A stretch of DNA of 64,000 nucleotides from an uncultured Phocaeicola sp. GTDB lineage: Bacteria; Bacteroidota; Bacteroidia; Bacteroidales; Bacteroidaceae. The translations under genes were made by a program, and so were the position numbers. Below are positions 45,061-55,137 of the stretch, in pieces (positions within the stretch are counted from its first letter, which is position 1; each line of letters begins with the position of its first letter). The stretch lies in assembly GCA_947581855.1 (NCBI GenBank), contig CANPVZ010000001.1:310001-374000 (forward strand), written 5' to 3'. Below the pieces are notes generated by a model that saw only the letters and a list, made by a program, of their open reading frames with translations, was not told the DNA's origin and made no database searches.

Positions 45061-48000
45061 TTATAAAGTTAATTCTTCTTCCGAAACTTCTGCTATACTT
45101 CCATATCGATGATACTCAAATGCGATACTCTGCTCCTTAATATAATGTATCAATTCAACCCGCCCTTCTTTCACCGGTGGAGCAGTAGCAATGTATTTAT
45201 CTAATTTATTAATTGTCTTATACATTTCCAATGGTAAATTTGGTGAGCAAGTACGTATCCGTTCATATTTTGCTACTCCTTGGAGGAACTGCTGGAGAGA
45301 TTCTTTTTTCGATTCACAACCAGTAGAAGCAACCAAAGCATCTCGATGATCGGAAATATCATAGCTTATTGTTAAAGGTGTATTACAAATGGATGCGGCA
45401 AAAGCTATCATGCTTACATATTCATCAGGATCATTGGGGAACAAACGGAGAACCATATTTTTTAGCGGAAGATAACGGAATACGTTCTGTTCACCAAATA
45501 GGTTGTTCACATCACGAGGTAACCTAAATTCTTCCTCAAATGCATTAGAATAGCTATCTGCATAATCCAATACAGCATTTTCTTTATCCTTTATCTGTAC
45601 GAAACAAGTACAATAATTCGGGCCTCCGGCTTTAATGCCTCCGCCAAATGCAGACAATTTCATTCCTCCAAAAGGTTGACGATTAACAATTGCACCGGTA
45701 ATTCCACGATTAATATATAAGTTACCAGCTATTATAGAATCTTTCCATATCTGACGTTCTCGTTCATCCAATGTTTGGATACCTGATGTCAAACCATAAT
45801 CCAACCCATTTACCAAAGCAATGGCTTCCTCCAATGTTTCAAAACATGAAACACTCAGCAACGGACCGAACATCTCTTCACGAAAAGAGAAACTTCCCGG
45901 CCGGACATCCCATTTAATAGTTGGAGCAAGTATATAATGTTTTTTATCAATAAATCGGGGAGGAACTAACCAAGACTCTCCTGGTTCTAAAGTAAGTCCT
46001 CTTAGCAGCTTTTCGTTTTTGTTGGTAATCATGGGGCCTACAATGTTACCCAATTCCCATACGCTTCCCACTTTCATACTTGTCGCTGCATCGATTAGTT
46101 TTTCTTTAAAATTAGCATCTTCATATACCGAACGTTCAACGAGTAACAAGGAACAGGCCGAACACTTCTGACCAGCATTGCCGAAAGCGGAAGCCACAAT
46201 ATTCATTATTGCATGATCTCTGTCTCCGGATGCTGTTAGTATAATAACATTTTTTCCACCGGTTTCAGCTGATAAGGGTGTTGTAGGATTTACTTTCAAA
46301 ATAGCCCGAGCTGTATCGGTTCCACCCGTTAAGATTATATGTTTAATAGCCGGATGAGTGGTAAGTACCTCTAAAGCCTCCCGATCGGTAATAACTACTT
46401 GCAATGCTTCTTTGGGCACTCCCGCATTCCAAAATGCTTTAGCAAACAGCCAAGCAACCGGAGCGGCAACAGTGGCTGGTTTTAAAATCACCGTATTGCC
46501 TCCCGCCAAACCAGCTACAATACCACCGATAGGAATAGCACAAGGAAAATTCCATGGAGAGATAACTAGAATAGTACCTTTCGAAGTGATCTCTACTGTT
46601 TCCAATGCCATGAACTTCTTCATGGTAGTAGTATAGAAACGAGCATAATCGACACCTTCGGATACTTCCACATCCCCTTCTGTTACCGTCTTACCGGTAA
46701 CAGCACACATGCAACCGATTAAATCCCCACGCATTTCAGAGAGGTTGTTTGCAGCTGTGTACATTATTCTATGGCGTTCTTCAATTGTTGTATTTTTCCA
46801 CCCTGCCGGATCTTTTTCTGCGATATCTATAATTTGCTTAATCTGTTCGGTATTAGCCTTCGACATTTCACATATACAAACCTCTTCATCCTGGCAACGG
46901 TCCATATACTTTTGTCGTTGTTCACACATTATAGTTGTTGAGCCAATTTGTAAAGGAATAATTTCCGGTTCATCTGTTTTTGATTTTTTCCACTTAGTTA
47001 CGACCTTTTCTATCCATCGTTGATTTGCCGGCAAATCAAAATCAGTATCCGGTTCATTAGTCATTTTATCGGAAGGTCCTAATGGAGCATAAGGTTTATT
47101 ACGATCCTGAGTACGAGAGGGAGTATGGTTTAGAGAGTCCTTCATGGCATATGCTTTTTCAAATTGCTTAGCCAAGAAATCCCATGTCTTTGTTCCAGGT
47201 TTCAAATTGAATGAGTGAGTAAGAAAATTGTCCGGAGCCGTATTCTCATCCATTCGGCGAACCAAATACGATACGGCATTTAAAAAATGTTCATCTTTTA
47301 CCACAGGAGTATACAATATCACTCGGTTACCCAATAAAGACTGTGCCCGCCAAAGATGATTAGCCATGCCTTCGAGCATTTCAAAACTCATATAATTGAC
47401 AGTATCATATCGGTGAGCCAATAAATATGCATAAGCTATTGAATATAAGTTATGTGAAGCTACTCCTAAATGCAATACTTTAGCATTTTCAGGCAACAAA
47501 CCAATCTCCAATAAATGCAGATAATTAGCATCTACTTCTATTTTTGTACCCCGCACCGGATTCGGCCATCCTCGTAAAGAAGAGATAACCGTCTCCATTT
47601 CCAGATTGCATCCTTTCACTAGACGCATTTTGATGGGGGCTCCGCCTGCCTCTACACGGGCACGAGCAAATTCGAGCAATTCAGTCTGGAAGCTCAAAGC
47701 ATCAGGTAAATATGCTTGAACTACTATGCCGGCAGAATAATTCTTAAACTCAGGTTTGCTTAATACTTCTTTAAATAAACGCAGGGTGAAATGAGCGTCC
47801 TTATATTCTTCCATGTCTAAATTAATAAATTTCGGACGGGTCATACCGTCTTCATCCACATAAGGATAATCAATGGCTTTTTGATAAAGTTTAGACATCC
47901 TGCGTACTAATTCAGGGAAGCTCTCCTTATAATTTAATGCATGTGTTTGTGCATAAATTCCTGATATTTTTACGGAGATATAGTTTATATCCGGTGATTC

Positions 48001-48507
48001 TAGGGCTTCAAGATAATGAAAATAACGATGATCGGCTTCTTTATCTCCTAAAACTACCTCTCCAAGCAGATTCACGTTCTGACCGATCTTTTGTTGGAAA
48101 CGTGTAGCCAAATGTTTAGTTAATTTTGGACGTGCTTCATCTATAATAATCTTAGATGTATCCATCCGAAGCCGTTTTTTAATAATAGGAATAGCAATGA
48201 AATCAAAATGGTGCCCGAAAGCCTGGTACATTTTAAATAGGAAAGTATCTCTCTTATTCAAAAATTGCGGGACACCGTATTCATCTATCAGCCTCTTTAT
48301 GCGTTTTGCCAGCTTTTTTCGGTCACGAATTTGAGAAGACTCATCAAGCATCTTTACAAGGAATTTCTTGTCCGTAGGACGTTGAACCATAACGGCATAT
48401 TTATGCTGTTCACGACGCTCTCCAGTTGTTATAGTTTGTTCGCATGTGTTATATAGCTTTTGTACCCAATCGTGTACTTCGGCTATGGATGGTTTTTTAT
48501 TATCCAT
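45061..48507 (-). CDS. putA: bifunctional proline dehydrogenase/glutamate-semialdehyde dehydrogenase
   Basis: The 1148-residue enzyme oxidises proline to glutamate. The N-terminal half is the FAD-dependent proline dehydrogenase barrel (RLVKGCNLEMETV, YMSFEMLEGMANH) and the C-terminal half the aldehyde dehydrogenase (SPWNFPCAIPIGG, the catalytic Cys in GNAGQKCSACS, and the Glu in ETGGKN). There is no N-terminal ribbon-helix-helix domain, so it does not regulate its own gene the way E. coli PutA does. It is monocistronic. Confidence 0.96.
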   Translation of the reverse strand: MDNKKPSIAEVHDWVQKLYNTCEQTITTGERREQHKYAVMVQRPTDKKFLVKMLDESSQIRDRKKLAKRIKRLIDEYGVPQFLNKRDTFLFKMYQAFGHHFDFIAIPIIKKRLRMDTSKIIIDEARPKLTKHLATRFQQKIGQNVNLLGEVVLGDKEADHRYFHYLEALESPDINYISVKISGIYAQTHALNYKESFPELVRRMSKLYQKAIDYPYVDEDGMTRPKFINLDMEEYKDAHFTLRLFKEVLSKPEFKNYSAGIVVQAYLPDALSFQTELLEFARARVEAGGAPIKMRLVKGCNLEMETVISSLRGWPNPVRGTKIEVDANYLHLLEIGLLPENAKVLHLGVASHNLYSIAYAYLLAHRYDTVNYMSFEMLEGMANHLWRAQSLLGNRVILYTPVVKDEHFLNAVSYLVRRMDENTAPDNFLTHSFNLKPGTKTWDFLAKQFEKAYAMKDSLNHTPSRTQDRNKPYAPLGPSDKMTNEPDTDFDLPANQRWIEKVVTKWKKSKTDEPEIIPLQIGSTTIMCEQRQKYMDRCQDEEVCICEMSKANTEQIKQIIDIAEKDPAGWKNTTIEERHRIMYTAANNLSEMRGDLIGCMCAVTGKTVTEGDVEVSEGVDYARFYTTTMKKFMALETVEITSKGTILVISPWNFPCAIPIGGIVAGLAGGNTVILKPATVAAPVAWLFAKAFWNAGVPKEALQVVITDREALEVLTTHPAIKHIILTGGTDTARAILKVNPTTPLSAETGGKNVIILTASGDRDHAIMNIVASAFGNAGQKCSACSLLLVERSVYEDANFKEKLIDAATSMKVGSVWELGNIVGPMITNKNEKLLRGLTLEPGESWLVPPRFIDKKHYILAPTIKWDVRPGSFSFREEMFGPLLSVSCFETLEEAIALVNGLDYGLTSGIQTLDERERQIWKDSIIAGNLYINRGITGAIVNRQPFGGMKLSAFGGGIKAGGPNYCTCFVQIKDKENAVLDYADSYSNAFEEEFRLPRDVNNLFGEQNVFRYLPLKNMVLRLFPNDPDEYVSMIAFAASICNTPLTISYDISDHRDALVASTGCESKKESLQQFLQGVAKYERIRTCSPNLPLEMYKTINKLDKYIATAPPVKEGRVELIHYIKEQSIAFEYHRYGSIAEVSEEELTL

Positions 48508-48711
48508 AATGTAATCATGTTTTTCTTATGAAATGTAATATTGAAAATAACACTCTTTTATAAAAACATGATAATAGTAGGGCTAAACATTACAGCCCGA
48601 TAGCGGTGCAAGGTCTGAAGAGCTTGCTGCGAGAATCGGTCAAATAGATGGTCTTTACTCATAAACTTTATATTTATCTTTGTGAATTCTCGTTGTAGAT
48701 GACCTCTTTTG

Positions 48712-48742
48712 CAAATATATTATTATTATTCAATATAACAAA
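48712..48742 (-). promoter_or_regulatory. complete promoter of putA
   Basis: On the minus strand TTTG (48739-48742) is followed after exactly 19 bp by TATATTTG (48712-48719). The start codon is at 48507, so the leader is near 200 nt, long enough for regulation. A plus-strand TATCTTTG (48675-48682) also lies in the leader. Confidence 0.8.
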
Positions 48743-48799
48743 CATAATTAAAAGAAAAAACTCCCGGTCTCAATTGATTCATAGAAACGGTATTTTTCC

Positions 48800-48807
48800 T
48801 ATTTTTG
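48800..48807 (+). promoter_or_regulatory. -7 box (TATTTTTG) before rmuC
   Basis: TATTTTTG matches the Bacteroidota consensus and lies 112 bp before the rmuC ATG. No standard -33 element was seen. Confidence 0.5.
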
Positions 48808-48919
48808 CATCGAAGTATTTTAAGGATATTTACTAGGCGAGTTGCATGTTTATAAAAATATATGAAATTTGCATCGCTTCATTGATTTATACGATTTGAA
48901 AATTAAAACTAAATAAAAC

Positions 48920-50317
48920 ATGCTCTTAACATTATCTATTCTATTTTCTCTTGTGGCAGGCATCCTTATCGGACTGGTCTATAGTAAAAACGCGAAAAAA
49001 TCGATGCAGACTGCTTTGTCCGAGGCACGGCTCGAAATAGCCCGTCAGCAAACATTGGCGGAAGCTAAAATAACTCAGCATAACAAAGAAGTTGAAATGC
49101 TGAAGAATAGTCATGCAATGCTTCTGAGTGTTGAGCAAGAAAAAGCATCCAAACAAATAGATGCTTTACGTAGCGGTTTCGAAGCCGAACGAAAGGCGTT
49201 AAAAGAGATCAACGAACATTATAAACATTCGGAAGATGAGATGCGGGAAAAGATGGAACTCCTGAAAAAGGAATTTCAAAATTTAGCCAACCAAATATTG
49301 GAAAACAAATCTGCCGCCCTTAAATCAACAAATAAGGAACAATTGGATGCTGTACTCACTCCACTGAAAGAAAATATAGATAAACTTGGCAAATCGGTTA
49401 TAGATAATCGATTAACAAGCACTCAATATAAAGAATCCATCGAACAAGCTATTAAAGGGTTGATGGAGAAAACGGAGAAGATAGGTAATGATGCGGTCAA
49501 TCTAACCAAAGCACTAAAGGCTAATCCTAAAATACAGGGCGATTGGGGAGAAATGATATTAGAACGTATGCTTGAAGAATCCGGATTGAGAAAAGGAGAG
49601 GAGTACTTTATTCAAGAAAATTGTGTGACGGAAGAGGGCCGTAACGTACGGCCGGATGTAATTATACGCTTTCCTGAAAGACGTTGTGTTATTATTGATT
49701 CCAAAGTTTCACTTACCGCTTATGTAAATTATATCAGTGCCGAAAGTGAAACGGAAAAAGAAATTGCTTTGTCTTCTCATTTTGCTTCGGTACGCGACCA
49801 TGTGAACGAATTGGCCGAGAAAGATTATTCTAAAGTAGTTAAAGATTCCATAGGTTATGTGCTTATGTTTATTCCAAACGAAGGTTCTTACATTGCAGCC
49901 ATCGAAAGAGATAAAGACCTGCTTAATTATGCATACAAACGGCATATTATTGTTATTAGTCCATCTAACCTGATGATGGCTCTTCAACTAGCTTACAATT
50001 TATGGCAAAGTGAAAAACAATCACGCAATGTAGAGGAAATTATCAAACGTGGCAACTTGTTATATGAAAAGTTTGTCACATTTGTAAATACCTTCGAAAA
50101 GTTGGGTGATCGTTTGAACGATGCTCATAGACAATACGATTCTGCTCTCTGTACCTTAGCTAAGGGGAATGGGAACATCATCACCAGTTTAGGTAAGATG
50201 AAGCAATTAGGGTTAACCCCAAAAAGAGAAATTTCTGCCAATATGCAGAACCAGGTTGAGGAAGGATTTGATCAAAGTGAAAGAGAAGCCGAAACTCAAT
50301 TGCAATTCGAGAAATAA
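48920..50317 (+). CDS. rmuC: DNA recombination protein RmuC
   Basis: The 465-residue protein has an N-terminal membrane helix, a long coiled coil (about 20-190) and the RmuC nuclease-like core (KIQGDWGEMILERMLEESGL, RPDVIIRFPERRCVIIDSKVSL, PNEGSYIAA). It limits DNA rearrangement at inverted repeats in E. coli. Length and order are normal. It may matter here because the window is rich in inverted repeats, but that is speculation. Confidence 0.93.
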   Translation: MLLTLSILFSLVAGILIGLVYSKNAKKSMQTALSEARLEIARQQTLAEAKITQHNKEVEMLKNSHAMLLSVEQEKASKQIDALRSGFEAERKALKEINEHYKHSEDEMREKMELLKKEFQNLANQILENKSAALKSTNKEQLDAVLTPLKENIDKLGKSVIDNRLTSTQYKESIEQAIKGLMEKTEKIGNDAVNLTKALKANPKIQGDWGEMILERMLEESGLRKGEEYFIQENCVTEEGRNVRPDVIIRFPERRCVIIDSKVSLTAYVNYISAESETEKEIALSSHFASVRDHVNELAEKDYSKVVKDSIGYVLMFIPNEGSYIAAIERDKDLLNYAYKRHIIVISPSNLMMALQLAYNLWQSEKQSRNVEEIIKRGNLLYEKFVTFVNTFEKLGDRLNDAHRQYDSALCTLAKGNGNIITSLGKMKQLGLTPKREISANMQNQVEEGFDQSEREAETQLQFEK

Positions 50318-50425
50318 TGTTGAATGACGAATCTCTAAACCTATATTCTCGTTTAGCTAAGTTTGTGTAGAAATTTCTACTGAAGAGAAATGAGAATTTA
50401 ATATCGCTGATGTAACTATATAATT

Positions 50426-50497
50426 CAAAATCCCTTTTATACAGTAATCTGTCATTGGCTTATCGATGGCTTTAGAGATGGTATAAAAGAGATTTTG
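50426..50497. terminator. long inverted repeat between rmuC and the next gene
   Basis: CAAAATCCCTTTTATAC (50426-50442) and GTATAAAAGAGATTTTG (50481-50497) pair over 17 bp with one mismatch around a 38-nt loop. It lies between convergent genes and is probably a shared terminator, although the T-runs are broken. Confidence 0.6.
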
Positions 50498-50585
50498 ATT
50501 GTTTTATCTGATTTTAATCGTATGCGACCTAAAATGCTTGTCTTTATCGTAAATCAGGAAGGTTTGAATTTCTTTATTCGAAGCT

Positions 50586-51056
50586 CTATAATTTTTTAAG
50601 AGCTTTTTTCGCTTCTTTATGAGCAACAATCCAATCTGTATTCAAACTAAACGGAGTTATATATTCCGGATCGGAAACAAATGAAAGAGTTGTTTCTTTA
50701 TCTTTATCATCAAAGAGCGGATTTTCGAGAGTCGCATTTACAAATATTTTAATGACGTTTTTGCGATTTTTATCATTAGCAGCTGCCATCTGCTTGAAGA
50801 AATCTGTTACAAACTCCTGCATAGCATAAGCTTGTTCATCCAATACTTTAAATCCAGCCTGATTAGACGCTTTTGATTTATTCTTCATGTAATTAAGCTC
50901 TGTGTAATAAAAGTAATTAATTTTGGTATTATAATCATTCCTATCTTCAGAATTAACTACCGAAGTTGCTTTTTCCAACATTGTATTGAAAACTTCCTGA
51001 GCTTTCAAATATGAAACCGATGAAAAAATCATCAGTATTAAAATCCATTTTTTCAT
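50586..51056 (-). CDS. hypothetical secreted protein
   Basis: A signal peptide (MKKWILILMIFSSVSYLKAQ) precedes a 136-residue helical mature domain without known motifs. The pattern of conserved aromatic residues (YFYYTELNYMKNK) suggests a packed helical bundle. It would be periplasmic or secreted. I do not recognise the family with confidence. Confidence 0.8.
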   Translation of the reverse strand: MKKWILILMIFSSVSYLKAQEVFNTMLEKATSVVNSEDRNDYNTKINYFYYTELNYMKNKSKASNQAGFKVLDEQAYAMQEFVTDFFKQMAAANDKNRKNVIKIFVNATLENPLFDDKDKETTLSFVSDPEYITPFSLNTDWIVAHKEAKKALKKL

Positions 51057-51210
51057 AATTATAATTTTTTAAATATCTATGCCAAAAGTAATTTATTCTA
51101 TCGCAGCGACCAAAATATTTCAGAAAAATCTTTCACTTTACTGAAACATAGCACTGCATATATGTAAAAGTATCCTAATTTCTTATTTTTCTAGAATAGA
51201 ATAACTTCAT

Positions 51211-51675
51211 TTAGTTATATAATAAAATGTAACCGTTTAGATAGGTTGCAAAATAAATCCATATAAGGTAAGGCCAAAAAAGAATAGAGCTGACTTTTCT
51301 TTCAGGATAACTTTTAATAGCATATACCGTAACACAAATGTCTAGTAAAATAATATCAATAAGTCCTAATAAGGGGTTTTGCAAATAGAAAAAGAAAATG
51401 CTCCATGCAAAATTAAGTGCTAATTGAATGCAGAAAAGTTCTATCAATCCAAGTTTCTTTTTAGAGTCCGAAAGATAAATAAGTCCAATTGATATTCCCA
51501 TACATAAGTAAATAATACTCCACGCAATAGGGAATACAAAGTTAGGAGGAGTTAGAGATGGTTTGTTTAAAAAAGGATACCATGTTTCAATCGCATCCCT
51601 TTGAAAATAATTTGCAGCAAATCCGACAAGAAAACATATCACTATCGGAATTAATATAGACATTGTCTTTTTCAT
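51211..51675 (-). CDS. tspO: TspO/MBR family protein
   Basis: This 154-residue five-helix membrane protein has the TspO signature: WYPFLNKPSLTPPNFVFPIAW near residues 32-52, and later aromatic residues LNFAWSIFFFY and YFATYLNGYIL. TspO proteins bind tetrapyrroles and are linked to oxidative stress. It is monocistronic. Confidence 0.93.
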   Translation of the reverse strand: MKKTMSILIPIVICFLVGFAANYFQRDAIETWYPFLNKPSLTPPNFVFPIAWSIIYLCMGISIGLIYLSDSKKKLGLIELFCIQLALNFAWSIFFFYLQNPLLGLIDIILLDICVTVYAIKSYPERKVSSILFWPYLIWIYFATYLNGYILLYN

Positions 51676-51887
51676 ACGTTTCTATTTTTATAATAATGTT
51701 TACTTTTTGTATAACACGATGAAAGCCCCTCTTGTTTAAGTTTCTTCATATTTTTCCCTTTTAATACCTTTTTTCTTTTTATATATGAATAAAAATATCA
51801 CTATACTCAGGAAGGTTTAATTTGTATTTCGATTTTATCGTTTTTATATTTTATGCGCAATATTAGCTAATGGATTAAATATTTCAC

Positions 51888-51895
51888 TATTTTTG
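51888..51895 (+). promoter_or_regulatory. -7 box (TATTTTTG) of the sugar oxidation genes
   Basis: TATTTTTG lies 44 bp before the aldo/keto reductase ATG and matches TAnnTTTG. No -33 TTTG at the usual distance is visible. Confidence 0.5.
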
Positions 51896-51939
51896 TAGCA
51901 AAGAAATTAATTATACCTTAAAACCAACAAAGAATTCTT

Positions 51940-52884
51940 ATGCAGTACAATGAAATCGGTAAAACCGGAATGAAAGTATCTAATCTTAGTTTCGGAGCTT
52001 CTTCGTTAGGAGGAGTGTTTCGTAATATTAATGAAGAACAAGCATTGCAAGCCGTATATGCAGCAATAGATCATGGAATGAATTTTATAGATGTGTCGCC
52101 ATATTATGGCCATTATAAAGCTGAAACAGTATTGGGGAAAGCTTTGCTTAATATTCCCCGCAACAAATATTACCTTTCCACTAAAGTGGGAAGATACGGT
52201 AAAGACGGTGTTAATACGTGGGATTATTCCGCCAAACGGGTAAAAGAAAGTGTTTACGAAAGTATGGAACGTCTGCATATTGATTATATTGACTTGATTA
52301 ACGTACACGACATTGAATTTGCCGACAGATTTTTCAGCCTTGATATGATAGTGAATGAAACATTGCCTGCCCTTTGCGAACTTCGTGATGAAGGGGTGGT
52401 GAAACACGTAGGTATTACTGATCTTCAACTAGAAAATATTGAATGGGTAGTAAAACGAGTTCCCGAAGGAACTGTTGAAAGCGTCTTGAACTTCTGCCAT
52501 TACTGCTTGAATGACGATAAATTAGCGGATTATTTAGATCTCTTGGAATCAAAAGGAATAGGTGTTGTTAATGCATCACCTCTATCAATGGGGCTTCTTT
52601 CAAAGCGTGGTGTCCCCGATTGGCATCCTGCCCCCAAACCGTTAGTAGAAGCTTGTCACAAAGCAGTTGCCCATTGCGAGTCTAAAGGATATCCCATTGA
52701 AAAACTGGCTATCCAATTTTCGGTAAGCAATCCACGCATTGCTACTACTTTGTTCAGCTCAGCCAATCCGGACAATGTTATAAAGAATATTGAATATGCA
52801 GAGGCTCCAATCGATTGGAATTTGGTAAAGGAAGTACAAGAAATTATTGGTGATCAGAAACGGGTTAGTTGGGCTAATTCTTAA
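51940..52884 (+). CDS. aldo/keto reductase, probable L-galactose/L-fucose-type dehydrogenase
   Basis: The 314-residue AKR has the tetrad Asp51, Tyr56, Lys82 and a His in INVHD. FGASSLGGVFRNI near the start resembles the L-galactose and L-fucose dehydrogenase branch. It is followed 15 bp later by a lactonase-like amidohydrolase and then a zinc dehydrogenase, which suggests oxidation of an L-sugar to a lactone. As I recall, an L-galactose route of this three-step form was described in Bacteroides vulgatus. The substrate is inferred, not shown. Confidence 0.85.
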   Translation: MQYNEIGKTGMKVSNLSFGASSLGGVFRNINEEQALQAVYAAIDHGMNFIDVSPYYGHYKAETVLGKALLNIPRNKYYLSTKVGRYGKDGVNTWDYSAKRVKESVYESMERLHIDYIDLINVHDIEFADRFFSLDMIVNETLPALCELRDEGVVKHVGITDLQLENIEWVVKRVPEGTVESVLNFCHYCLNDDKLADYLDLLESKGIGVVNASPLSMGLLSKRGVPDWHPAPKPLVEACHKAVAHCESKGYPIEKLAIQFSVSNPRIATTLFSSANPDNVIKNIEYAEAPIDWNLVKEVQEIIGDQKRVSWANS

Positions 52885-52899
52885 AAATAAGAAATAATT

Positions 52900-53823
52900 A
52901 TGGATTTTCATATAATAGATGCTCACTCACATCTTTGGCTTAAACAAGATACGGTTGTAAACGGGCTTCCTATTCGAACGTTGAAAAACGGTAGGTCTGA
53001 ATTTATGGGAGAAATCCGCCAAATGGTTCCTCCGTTTATGATTGACGGACGAAACAGTGCAGAAATATTTCTTTCTAATATGGATTATGCACAAGTTTCG
53101 GCAGCTGTTATTACTCAAGAATTCATCGATGGAATACAAAACGATTATTTATGGGAAGTAGAACATACATATCCCGATCGCTTTTTTGTATGTGGTATGT
53201 GCGAATTTCGTCAACCGGGTTATTTTATCCAAGCCAAGCAGTTAATTAAAAAAGGATTCAAGGCTATTAAGATTCCAGCTCAACGCTTGTTGCTCTCTGA
53301 GGGTCGGGTATATCTAACATCACCCGAAATGATGGAGATGTTTAAATTTATGGAGGAAAATAATATAATGCTTTCTATAGATTTAGCAGATGGAGATTTG
53401 CAAGTGAGTGAAATGAAAGAGGTCATTTCCGAATATCCCGATTTACGCATAGCTATCGGTCACTTTGGCATGGTGACAACTCCCGGCTGGGAAGAACAGA
53501 TAAAGTTGGCGCGCAATACTCATGTAATGATTGAATCGGGCGGTATCACATGGTTGTTTAATAATGAGTTCTATCCATTTAAAGGAGCCATTAAAGCGAT
53601 AAAAAAAGCAGCCGATATGGTAGGCATGGAGAAATTAATGTGGGGTTCAGACTATCCTCGTACCATTACTGCTATTACCTATAAAATGTCATATGATTTT
53701 GTTTGTAAATCAATCGAACTGACTGATGAAGAGAAGATTCTCTTTTTAGGCAAAAATGCAGAAAGATTCTATGGATTCACACACTTAATTGATTTGCCAT
53801 ATATAAAAAATATGTCCGAATGA
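52900..53823 (+). CDS. amidohydrolase-family protein, probable sugar lactonase (COG3618-like)
   Basis: The 307-residue metal-dependent barrel begins with HIIDAHSHLWL (metal His9 and His11), with AIGHFGM and LMWGSDYPRT (catalytic Asp) later. This matches the COG3618 group, which includes L-fucono- and L-galactono-lactonases. Placed between the AKR and the zinc dehydrogenase, it would open the lactone. No signal peptide is seen. Confidence 0.82.
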   Translation: MDFHIIDAHSHLWLKQDTVVNGLPIRTLKNGRSEFMGEIRQMVPPFMIDGRNSAEIFLSNMDYAQVSAAVITQEFIDGIQNDYLWEVEHTYPDRFFVCGMCEFRQPGYFIQAKQLIKKGFKAIKIPAQRLLLSEGRVYLTSPEMMEMFKFMEENNIMLSIDLADGDLQVSEMKEVISEYPDLRIAIGHFGMVTTPGWEEQIKLARNTHVMIESGGITWLFNNEFYPFKGAIKAIKKAADMVGMEKLMWGSDYPRTITAITYKMSYDFVCKSIELTDEEKILFLGKNAERFYGFTHLIDLPYIKNMSE

Positions 53824-53925
53824 ATTTAAGGAAATAAAGAAAGTAAGAAAATTTATTTTGCATTCAATTCTAGTAGACCTATAGTAAAATAGTGAAGAAT
53901 ATTAATTAAATATATTTAGAAAATC

Positions 53926-54942
53926 ATGAAAGCAATTCAAATTACAGCTCCCTCGGAAATGAGAGTGGTAGAGGTAGAGAAACCTGTATTAAAAAACGGA
54001 GAAGTCTTGTTAAGGATTAAATATGTAGGCTTCTGCGGTTCCGATCTTAATACCTTTCTAGGTAGAAACCCAATGGTTAAATTGCCTATTATTCCCGGAC
54101 ACGAAGTAGGAGCCGTTATTGAAGAAATAGGAGAAGGAGTTCCTGCCGGTTTCACTAAAGGTATGAGTGTTACCCTAAATCCATACACTAATTGTGGAAA
54201 GTGTGCATCTTGTCGTAACGGCCGTGTAAACGCATGTGAACATAACGAAACATTCGGTGTGCAACGTAACGGTTCCATGTGCGAATATCTGGCATTACCA
54301 TGGCAAAAAGTGATTCCGGCTGCAAATATTTCCCCAAGAGACTGTGCGTTAATTGAGCCGATGAGTGTTGGATTTCATGCAGTATCGCGAGCTGAAGTCA
54401 CAGATATCGATACTGTACTAGTTATCGGATGTGGAATGATTGGAATGGGTGCTATCGTAAGAGCTGCTTTACGTGGAGCAACCGTTATCGCTATGGATTT
54501 AGATGATGAAAAGTTAGCATTGGCAAAAAGAGTAGGAGCTGCCTATACCATCAATTCCAAAACAGAAGATGTACATGCACGTTTGCTTGAATTTACAGAA
54601 GGATTAGGCCCGGACGTAGTAATCGAAGCCGTGGGCAGTCCAGTTACGTATGTCACTGCAGTGAACGAGGTTGCATTCACAGGAAGAGTAGTATGTATCG
54701 GATACGCTAAGACTGATATTTCTTTCCAGACAAAATTGTTTGTACAAAAAGAAATGGATATCAGGGGATCGCGTAACGCTTTGCCAGCTGATTTCAGAGC
54801 GGTAATCCGTTATATAAATAAAGGAAATTGCCCGGTAGATGAACTAATTAGTAAAATAGTAGAGCCGGAAGGGGCTTTGGATGCTATGCAGGAATGGGCT
54901 GCTGCTCCGGGAAAAGTATTTCGTATACTTGTGAAGTTCTGA
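53926..54942 (+). CDS. zinc-binding alcohol dehydrogenase, probable L-galactonate-5-dehydrogenase type
   Basis: The 338-residue medium-chain dehydrogenase has catalytic zinc ligands Cys37 and His59/Glu60, structural zinc Cys90, 93, 96 and 104, and the Rossmann motif GCGMIGMG. In the pathway suggested by its neighbours it would oxidise the aldonate to a keto-uronate, which could then enter the uxuA-type route further along the window. The gap to the preceding gene is 102 bp, so it may also have its own promoter. Confidence 0.85.
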   Translation: MKAIQITAPSEMRVVEVEKPVLKNGEVLLRIKYVGFCGSDLNTFLGRNPMVKLPIIPGHEVGAVIEEIGEGVPAGFTKGMSVTLNPYTNCGKCASCRNGRVNACEHNETFGVQRNGSMCEYLALPWQKVIPAANISPRDCALIEPMSVGFHAVSRAEVTDIDTVLVIGCGMIGMGAIVRAALRGATVIAMDLDDEKLALAKRVGAAYTINSKTEDVHARLLEFTEGLGPDVVIEAVGSPVTYVTAVNEVAFTGRVVCIGYAKTDISFQTKLFVQKEMDIRGSRNALPADFRAVIRYINKGNCPVDELISKIVEPEGALDAMQEWAAAPGKVFRILVKF

Positions 54943-54948
54943 AATATA

Positions 54949-55000
54949 AAAAAAGTGCCACTTTACACCTGATATTCAAAGGTTAAAGTGGTACTTTTTA
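54949..55000 (+). terminator. terminator after the zinc dehydrogenase gene
   Basis: AAAAAGTGCCACTTTA and TAAAGTGGTACTTTTT pair over 16 bp with one mismatch around an 18-nt loop, ending in a T-run. Confidence 0.9.
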
Positions 55001-55137
55001 TTTATTCAGTTACAATCTGTAACTTTAGGTAATTTAATTCTGATTTTATGGAAAGCTCCCTTTTTTGTTAAGATAGTATTGATAATAAACTTTCCACTTT
55101 TAATACTCAATCAAATAATAGGTTTCTTTATAGTCAA

